A DNA stretch of 27,576 nucleotides, taken from the NCBI GenBank assembly GCA_002788865.1, contig PFSC01000123.1:1-27576 (forward strand), in the 5' to 3' direction. Source of the stretch: Candidatus Roizmanbacteria bacterium CG_4_9_14_0_2_um_filter_39_13 (lineage in GTDB: Bacteria > Patescibacteriota > Microgenomatia > UBA1406 > GWC2-37-13). The translations under genes were made by a program, and so were the position numbers. The notes under the pieces are model-generated. The model saw nothing but the letters and a program-made list of their open reading frames with translations, ran no database searches and was not told the DNA's origin. Position 1 is the first letter of the stretch, and every line of letters starts with the position of its first letter. Below are positions 23,169 to 27,576 of the stretch, piece by piece.

Positions 23169-24572
23169 ATGAAGATTCTTTCTGTCATAGACACTCCACT
23201 CCACATCGGAAAAACTATCGATCTCTTCGGATGGATTGATACCAAGCGCGATCATCGAAAAATTGTTTTTCTAGATATTCGTGATCGAACTGGTATTGTG
23301 CAAGTTATTGGGGACGAAAAAATGAAATCACTTACTCCTGAATCAGTTGTTCTCATCAAGGGATTAGTAAAAAAACGTCCAGAAAAACTAATAAACCCAA
23401 AAATCCCAACTGGAGAGATAGAGATTGAAGTTACAAGTTTTGAGGTTTTAAGTAAAGCCAACACTCTCCCCCTCCCTATTGATACTGATGGGCACGATAT
23501 TGATGAGGAAGTGCGACTTAAGTATCGTTACTTGGATTTAAGAAGAGATCGAATGTCAAAATCACTTCGACTTCGATCAGATTATTTTCAAGCATTGAGA
23601 AGTGAATTGCACGAGAGAAAATTTACTGAAGTTGAGACACCAATGCTCACTAAGTCTACAAAAGAAGGAGCACGTGACTTTCTCGTTCCTTCCCGCCTTC
23701 AGCAAGGGAAATTTTACGCACTTCCGCAATCACCCCAACAATACAAACAGCTTTTGATGGTTGCGGGAGTTGAACGATATTTTCAATTTGCACGATGCAT
23801 CAGGGATGAGGATTTGCGAGCCGATCGAGGCTTTGAACATACACAACTTGATCTTGAGATGAGTTTTGTTAATCGAGACGAAGTAATGGCAACTGTTGAA
23901 GAAATAGTCAAAAAAGCAATTCACCATGTTGGAGGAAAATTGCAACATGATACATTTCCAGTGATCGACTATACTGACGCTATCAGTAAATACGGTCAAG
24001 ATAAATTTGACCTCCGATCAGAGAAAGAAAAAGAAGAAAACATTCTCGCTTTCGCTTGGGTTGTGAACTTTCCGTTTTTTAAAAAGGTCAACATCGACGA
24101 TACTGCTGAAGTAAGAGATGGAAAAAGCGGATGGACTTTTACTCATAATCCGTTCAGCATGCCGAAAGAAGAATTTCTTGCATCACATCTTTCTGGTAGC
24201 AATATCGACAAGATACAAACTACCCAGTATGATTTGGTTTGTAACGGATATGAGGCCGGAGGCGGAAGTATTCGAGCTCACAAACCAGAAATACTAGAGG
24301 CAACTTTCAAAATTATGGGATATTCTAAAGAGGAAACAGAAGAAAATGTAGGACACATGCTTGAGGCGTTCAAATATGGCACGCCTCCACACGGAGGAAT
24401 TGCTCTTGGACTCGATAGACATGTAATGATTTTGTCGGGTGAAAATTCTTTGAAAGAATCAATTGCTTTCCCAATGAGCTCTGGCGGAAAAACTGCAGTA
24501 ATGGATGCCCCCTCAGAGGTAGCAGATTCGCAACTTGCAGAACTTGGAATCTCGGTCAAACCTCAGGATTAA
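23169..24572 (+). CDS. aspS: Aspartyl-tRNA synthetase lacking the GAD insertion
   Basis: Charges tRNA-Asp, and perhaps tRNA-Asn, with aspartate. The 467-residue product has an N-terminal OB anticodon-binding domain (about 1-95), motif 1 near FTEVETPMLTKSTKEGARDF, motif 2 FARCIRDEDLRADRGFEHTQ (207-226) followed by LDLEMSF, and motif 3 GGIALGLDRHVMIL. The bacterial form normally carries a GAD domain of over 100 residues between KFDLR (about 279-283) and the AWVVNFPFF strand (297-305). Here only about a dozen residues (SEKEKEENILAF) bridge them. Length therefore falls well under the usual 590. The start is set by the -10 at 23156 and MKILSVIDTP; the frame is open further upstream into L25 but is not protein-like there. 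Confidence 0.93.
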   Translation: MKILSVIDTPLHIGKTIDLFGWIDTKRDHRKIVFLDIRDRTGIVQVIGDEKMKSLTPESVVLIKGLVKKRPEKLINPKIPTGEIEIEVTSFEVLSKANTLPLPIDTDGHDIDEEVRLKYRYLDLRRDRMSKSLRLRSDYFQALRSELHERKFTEVETPMLTKSTKEGARDFLVPSRLQQGKFYALPQSPQQYKQLLMVAGVERYFQFARCIRDEDLRADRGFEHTQLDLEMSFVNRDEVMATVEEIVKKAIHHVGGKLQHDTFPVIDYTDAISKYGQDKFDLRSEKEKEENILAFAWVVNFPFFKKVNIDDTAEVRDGKSGWTFTHNPFSMPKEEFLASHLSGSNIDKIQTTQYDLVCNGYEAGGGSIRAHKPEILEATFKIMGYSKEETEENVGHMLEAFKYGTPPHGGIALGLDRHVMILSGENSLKESIAFPMSSGGKTAVMDAPSEVADSQLAELGISVKPQD

Positions 24573-24671
24573 TCGCTTCATTCTTATCTCAAGATTGTAT
24601 ATACTGACAGTATTATTTTGTGCTATATGTGAAAATTGTTATTTGTAATTTAGTATTTAGAACTTATTATT

Positions 24672-25580
24672 ATGCCTTTTCGATTCTATTTTTATTTTAT
24701 TGTCACTAGTCTTTTATTCTTGTTTTATCCAGGACAGCATCCGTATTTCCAAATCATTGCATTCAATCGTGAGTATTTTTCCCAACAACATAAAACTCCC
24801 TCAATAAGCATTCACCCAATTCCATATGTAAATTCTTCCTCGTTGCCCTCAATAACCGCACAAGGATCATATATTGTTGACATTAGCTCGTTTACCCCAA
24901 TATACAAAAAAAATAGCGATTCACATCTTTTCCCAGCATCTACAACAAAGATCATAACTGCGTTAGTTGCCGCAGACATCTTTCAACCTGATGACGTGAT
25001 CACTGTATCAAATGTAAATGTGGAGGGACAAAAAATGGATCTTGTAGAAAGAGAACATATCACTGCTGAAAATTTATTGTATGGCATGCTTGTATATTCA
25101 GGAAATGATGCGGCATATGCTCTTGCGAACTTCTATGGATATGATGAATTTATTGTGCTCATGAACAAAAAAGCTCAAGATCTGGGGATGAAGGGTTCAT
25201 TTTTCACAAATCCAGCTGGATTTGACGATTACAAACAAAAATCAACGGCATTTGATCTTGCGCTTGCAGGTCGTGCGCTCATCGAAAATCCATATCTTCG
25301 AAAGATGGTCGGAACAAAAGAGATCACTATTTCAGATACTGACTACTCCATTTTCCACAAACTGACCAATGTAAACAAACTTTTGGGAGAAATTCAAGGA
25401 CTCGGAGGTTTGAAGACTGGATATACAGAAAACGCTGGAGAAAATCTTGTGAGCTTTTATCGACACAATGAGCACGACTATCTCATTGTGGTGATGCATA
25501 GTGAAGATCGATTTTTTGATACTACGACACTTGTCGATTGGATTGGAGCAAGTGTGCAATACGTAACGCCACAAATATAA
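24672..25580 (+). CDS. D-alanyl-D-alanine carboxypeptidase (DacA/PBP5 family)
   Basis: A serine peptidase that trims peptidoglycan stem peptides outside the membrane. The three active-site motifs are intact: STTK at 90-93, SGN at 143-145 and KTG at 248-250. Residues 5-20 form a hydrophobic N-terminal anchor or signal (FYFYFIVTSLLFLF). At 302 residues it is shorter than E. coli PBP5 and lacks the C-terminal beta domain and amphipathic anchor, as in many small members of the family. It follows aspS after 99 bases, with no terminator seen and no clear -10 at leaderless spacing. Confidence 0.92.
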   Translation: MPFRFYFYFIVTSLLFLFYPGQHPYFQIIAFNREYFSQQHKTPSISIHPIPYVNSSSLPSITAQGSYIVDISSFTPIYKKNSDSHLFPASTTKIITALVAADIFQPDDVITVSNVNVEGQKMDLVEREHITAENLLYGMLVYSGNDAAYALANFYGYDEFIVLMNKKAQDLGMKGSFFTNPAGFDDYKQKSTAFDLALAGRALIENPYLRKMVGTKEITISDTDYSIFHKLTNVNKLLGEIQGLGGLKTGYTENAGENLVSFYRHNEHDYLIVVMHSEDRFFDTTTLVDWIGASVQYVTPQI

Positions 25581-25592
25581 CTTCATCGTGTT

Positions 25593-26660
25593 CTATTGTA
25601 TGAGGAATTCGTCACTGACTGCTGTCATGTATGCCACAAACTCATTGTTTCCCAAAAAAACATAGACTGGTTGAAGGTACTCCTGATATACTTCTGGGTC
25701 ATAATATGCCAGGAATACTTTTTGAATTTTTATTCCAATTTCGGGAGATTGTGATGATACGATATACCCTTTCCCTTTTTTCAGATCCTCCCATGCCTCC
25801 TGAGCTGTACGAAGTGGATAAGAGCCAACTTGATCAGACGATCGATCGAAATACATAACTTGGGCTTTAATTACTTTTTTCTCTGTTCCTCCGAGTAAAT
25901 ACATCACGTAATGTTGACTGTTGTAGTAAGTCGAAGACACCACGGGCAACCCATTCACATCTGGAAGGAAAAAATCTACTTCCACAATATTTGCATTTTC
26001 CGGAGATTGCAGTGGGACTATCTCACTTGTTTCTGGATTTAGTCGCATATACACAATATTGTTCTCTCCCTGCGCAAGCTCTGTCGGATATCTATCCATC
26101 TGGCTCAAAAATGTTGATGCCTCACTGTACTGTGGAGACTCTGCTGTAAGAGGTGAGGCCGGGTTGATATTGTCATCACGAGTGATGGTATATGAATACG
26201 TATAGTTGAAAGATCTAATATCAATTTCAAGCTTTCTCTTTCCATCGTCAAAAATGGCTTTTTTATTGTCCAGTCTGTGTTGAGTAGTATCTGTATCAAA
26301 TCCAGCAGCTTTTGCCATCAAATATATTTTTGATAAAAATCCAAACGATGCAGTCTTTTGAGGAATGAAGTACACCTCTGCCGCTGAGGTTGCTTCTTCT
26401 ACATTTGGGGTTCCATCCAGTGTATCCAGTTCAAATTTGAATGCCTCGGGTTTTTTTGCATTGAGAATGATTGGGGGCTTGATTTTATCAAAGGTCGTCT
26501 CATACTTGACGGGAGCGCTTATGGTTGTGGTTACCGTTTTACTACTCAGGTAGGTAAATAATAATTTAACTCCAAAAAAAAGTATGAGAAGTACTAATAG
26601 AACAATCACTATGACGGGCGCAAATCGCTTTGTGTAATAGTTTACTTCTGTGAGAGTCAT
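25593..26660 (-). CDS. Uncharacterised single-pass membrane protein
   Basis: I do not recognise a named family. The 355-residue product begins MTLTEVNYYTKRF, then has one membrane helix (about 15-37, VIVIVLLVLLILFFGVKLLF). A large external region follows, with two-part beta/alpha character. Its C-terminal part (RTAQEAWEDLKKGKGYIV...IKIQKVFLAYYDPE...YLQPVYVF) resembles the PepSY/YycI-type pattern of a helix followed by paired strands. I start it at 26660: TATCAT ends six bases upstream, and a longer frame to 26711 would run into the tRNA promoter and add a non-membrane, Cys/His-containing stretch before the anchor. It is convergent with the dacA-like gene, 12 bases apart. A sensor or wall-associated role is a guess. 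Confidence 0.7.
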   Translation of the reverse strand: MTLTEVNYYTKRFAPVIVIVLLVLLILFFGVKLLFTYLSSKTVTTTISAPVKYETTFDKIKPPIILNAKKPEAFKFELDTLDGTPNVEEATSAAEVYFIPQKTASFGFLSKIYLMAKAAGFDTDTTQHRLDNKKAIFDDGKRKLEIDIRSFNYTYSYTITRDDNINPASPLTAESPQYSEASTFLSQMDRYPTELAQGENNIVYMRLNPETSEIVPLQSPENANIVEVDFFLPDVNGLPVVSSTYYNSQHYVMYLLGGTEKKVIKAQVMYFDRSSDQVGSYPLRTAQEAWEDLKKGKGYIVSSQSPEIGIKIQKVFLAYYDPEVYQEYLQPVYVFLGNNEFVAYMTAVSDEFLIQ

Positions 26661-26666
26661 ACATTT

Positions 26667-26672
26667 ATGATA
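26667..26672 (-). promoter_or_regulatory. -10 hexamer of the membrane protein gene, leaderless spacing
   Basis: Minus-strand TATCAT (26672-26667), one mismatch to TATAAT, ends 6 nt before the ATG at 26660. Confidence 0.5.
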
Positions 26673-26710
26673 GCAGAAAAGAATATTCATCGCCTGCTCA
26701 TGGTCAAACA

Positions 26711-26738
26711 TTGTATCAGCTTGCGCGGATGGTATAAT
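26711..26738 (+). promoter_or_regulatory. tRNA-Tyr promoter
   Basis: TTGTAT (26711-26716), 16-bp spacer, extended TGG-TATAAT (26733-26738). The tRNA begins 25 bases further on, leaving a short 5' leader for RNase P to remove. Confidence 0.65.
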
Positions 26739-26763
26739 ATATTTTCACACAGAGTAAGAATAA

Positions 26764-26846
26764 CCAGGGGTGGCGGAGTGGCCAATCGCAATAGACTGTA
26801 AATCTATCGGGGTAACCCTACGGGGGTTCGAATCCCTCCCCCTGGA
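26764..26846 (+). tRNA. tRNA-Tyr (GTA anticodon), long variable arm
   Basis: A complete cloverleaf can be drawn. Acceptor CCAGGGG (26764-26770) pairs with CCCCTGG (26839-26845), with discriminator A at 26846. D stem GCG/CGC. Anticodon stem ATAGA (26791-26795) and TCTAT (26803-26807) with loop CTGTAAA and anticodon GTA at 26798-26800. A 14-nt variable arm at 26808-26821 with a GGG/CCC stem, as in bacterial tRNA-Tyr. T arm GGGGG-TTCGAAT-CCCTC (26822-26838). CCA is not encoded. The first pair is C1:G72, not the usual bacterial G1:C72. Confidence 0.95.
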
Positions 26847-26936
26847 CATTTCAGAACGATACTCAAAAACCGTAACAGCATATTACGAGTATTATATTGT
26901 TGCTTATCTTTCCTGTTCAATCTATCATTCCATTAC

Positions 26937-27509
26937 ATGAAAAACGCCATTATCCTACACGGAGGTCCTGACAAAAAGGAATATTACGATCCAAAAGCTC
27001 CCAGTATGAGCAACGCTCACTGGATTCCCTGGCTACAGGGACAACTGCTCAAACACGATATCCCGACTGCTACACCTGAAGTGCCTTACTCCTTTGATAG
27101 AAATTGGACAGTATGGAATCGTGAAGTTGAACGGTTTGATATTACCCCTGAGACAATATTGATTGGACACAGCACAGGCGCTGGTTTTTTTATTAAATAC
27201 TTGAGTATTCATCCGGAAATAAAAGTCGGCAAGGTCATTTTGGTGGCACCGTGGCTTGACCCGTATCAGGAACATACAAAAAACTTCTTTGATGATTTTG
27301 AGATTGACCCAAACTTGGTAAGTCGCACTGCTGGTATTACAATATTCAATTCTGATAATGATCAGGATAGTGTACAAAAGACTGTAGAGATAGTACGTGA
27401 GAAAGTGAAAGGGATCCATTATCGAGAGTTTCACCATTATGGACATTTTTGCTATAGCGATTTAAAGACAGGAGAATTTCCTGAATTGCTCTTGGAAATA
27501 TTGGGATAA
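26937..27509 (+). CDS. RBBP9/YdeN-like alpha/beta hydrolase
   Basis: A 190-residue serine hydrolase-fold protein. It starts with the NAIILHGG strand-oxyanion loop, has the nucleophile elbow LIGHSTGAG (Ser89), a likely acid in the FNSDND segment (about 142-147), and the catalytic His in HHYGHF near the C-terminus. This matches the RBBP9/YdeN family (DUF1057-like small hydrolases), with physiological substrate unknown. TATCAT (26923-26928) ends eight bases before the ATG, giving a nearly leaderless message. It lies 90 bases after tRNA-Tyr and could partly depend on its readthrough. Confidence 0.88.
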   Translation: MKNAIILHGGPDKKEYYDPKAPSMSNAHWIPWLQGQLLKHDIPTATPEVPYSFDRNWTVWNREVERFDITPETILIGHSTGAGFFIKYLSIHPEIKVGKVILVAPWLDPYQEHTKNFFDDFEIDPNLVSRTAGITIFNSDNDQDSVQKTVEIVREKVKGIHYREFHHYGHFCYSDLKTGEFPELLLEILG

Positions 27510-27576
27510 AATAATCTAAGGGGACTGACTTAAATAAAGCATCCAATTACTGAGGAAGAATTGTGTAATTCCACTC

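Noticed and set aside
26661..26711. Longer N-terminus for the minus-strand membrane protein
   Set aside because: Would overlap the region of the tRNA-Tyr promoter and its own -10; the added residues are atypical ahead of a signal anchor.
27033..27446. 137-codon frame antisense to the RBBP9-like gene
   Set aside because: Overlaps a gene with clear catalytic motifs and shows no protein-like domain.

Overview
The window looks like a chromosomal segment of a Candidate Phyla Radiation (Patescibacteria) bacterium, with Microgenomates-like gene content as my best guess. The signs are AT-rich DNA (roughly 35-40% GC by eye), compact genes, several reduced protein versions (short HrcA, DnaJ without zinc finger, AspRS without the GAD insertion), a DUF4012 protein, a DUF3048 protein, and REP-like hairpin repeats between genes. 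TGA is used as a stop (for example cca and dnaJ), so there is no evidence for the TGA-to-Gly recoding of Gracilibacteria/Absconditabacteria. The phylum call is inference; a marker tree would decide it.

Layout. 1-99: tail of a transposase, then 340 bp of non-coding DNA with a strong hairpin and a long palindrome. 439-1731 (+): radA. 1736-8112 (-): a long heat-shock/translation cluster, read as hrcA-grpE-dnaK-dnaJ-(frameshifted epmA-like)-efp-rodZ-like. It starts from a good sigma70-type promoter overlapped by a degenerate CIRCE operator. 8249-10499 (+): nfo (endonuclease IV) and cca. 10477-11596 (-): a metallo-beta-lactamase-fold hydrolase and an orphan HicB-like protein, separated by a REP island. 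11710-13573 (+): a SleB/CwlJ-like hydrolase with two N-terminal beta domains, overlapping a membrane-anchored PD40/TolB-like protein, then a second REP region. 14064-18192 (-): DUF3048 protein, wHTH plus degenerate nucleotidyltransferase, secD, secF. 18409-18956 (+): two small unknown genes. 18999-20026 (-): rfaE2-like nucleotidyltransferase and a LigT-like protein. 20107-25580 (+): DUF4012 membrane protein, ribosomal protein L25, aspS, dacA-like carboxypeptidase. 25593-26660 (-): unknown membrane protein. 26764-26846 (+): tRNA-Tyr. 26937-27509 (+): RBBP9-like hydrolase.

How the genes fit together. The centre is housekeeping: protein folding (HrcA regulon), translation (EF-P and its putative lysylase, L25, AspRS, tRNA-Tyr, CCA enzyme), DNA repair (RadA, Nfo), secretion (SecDF) and envelope work (SleB-like, DacA-like, RodZ-like, DUF4012). 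The tRNA does not encode CCA, which matches the presence of cca.

The most striking window-wide signal is regulatory. At least a dozen genes on both strands have a -10-like hexamer ending only 5-8 nt before the ATG, often as an extended TGN-TATAAT. This predicts leaderless mRNAs. Recognisable Shine-Dalgarno sequences are nearly absent, with one strong exception before an internal operon gene (18741-18751). Other points to follow up are the C1:G72 pair of tRNA-Tyr, the single-base frameshift in the EF-P lysylase-like gene beside efp, the GAD-less AspRS, and the unusual architecture of the SleB-like protein. I found no CRISPR array, no prophage and no clear multi-gene defence system.
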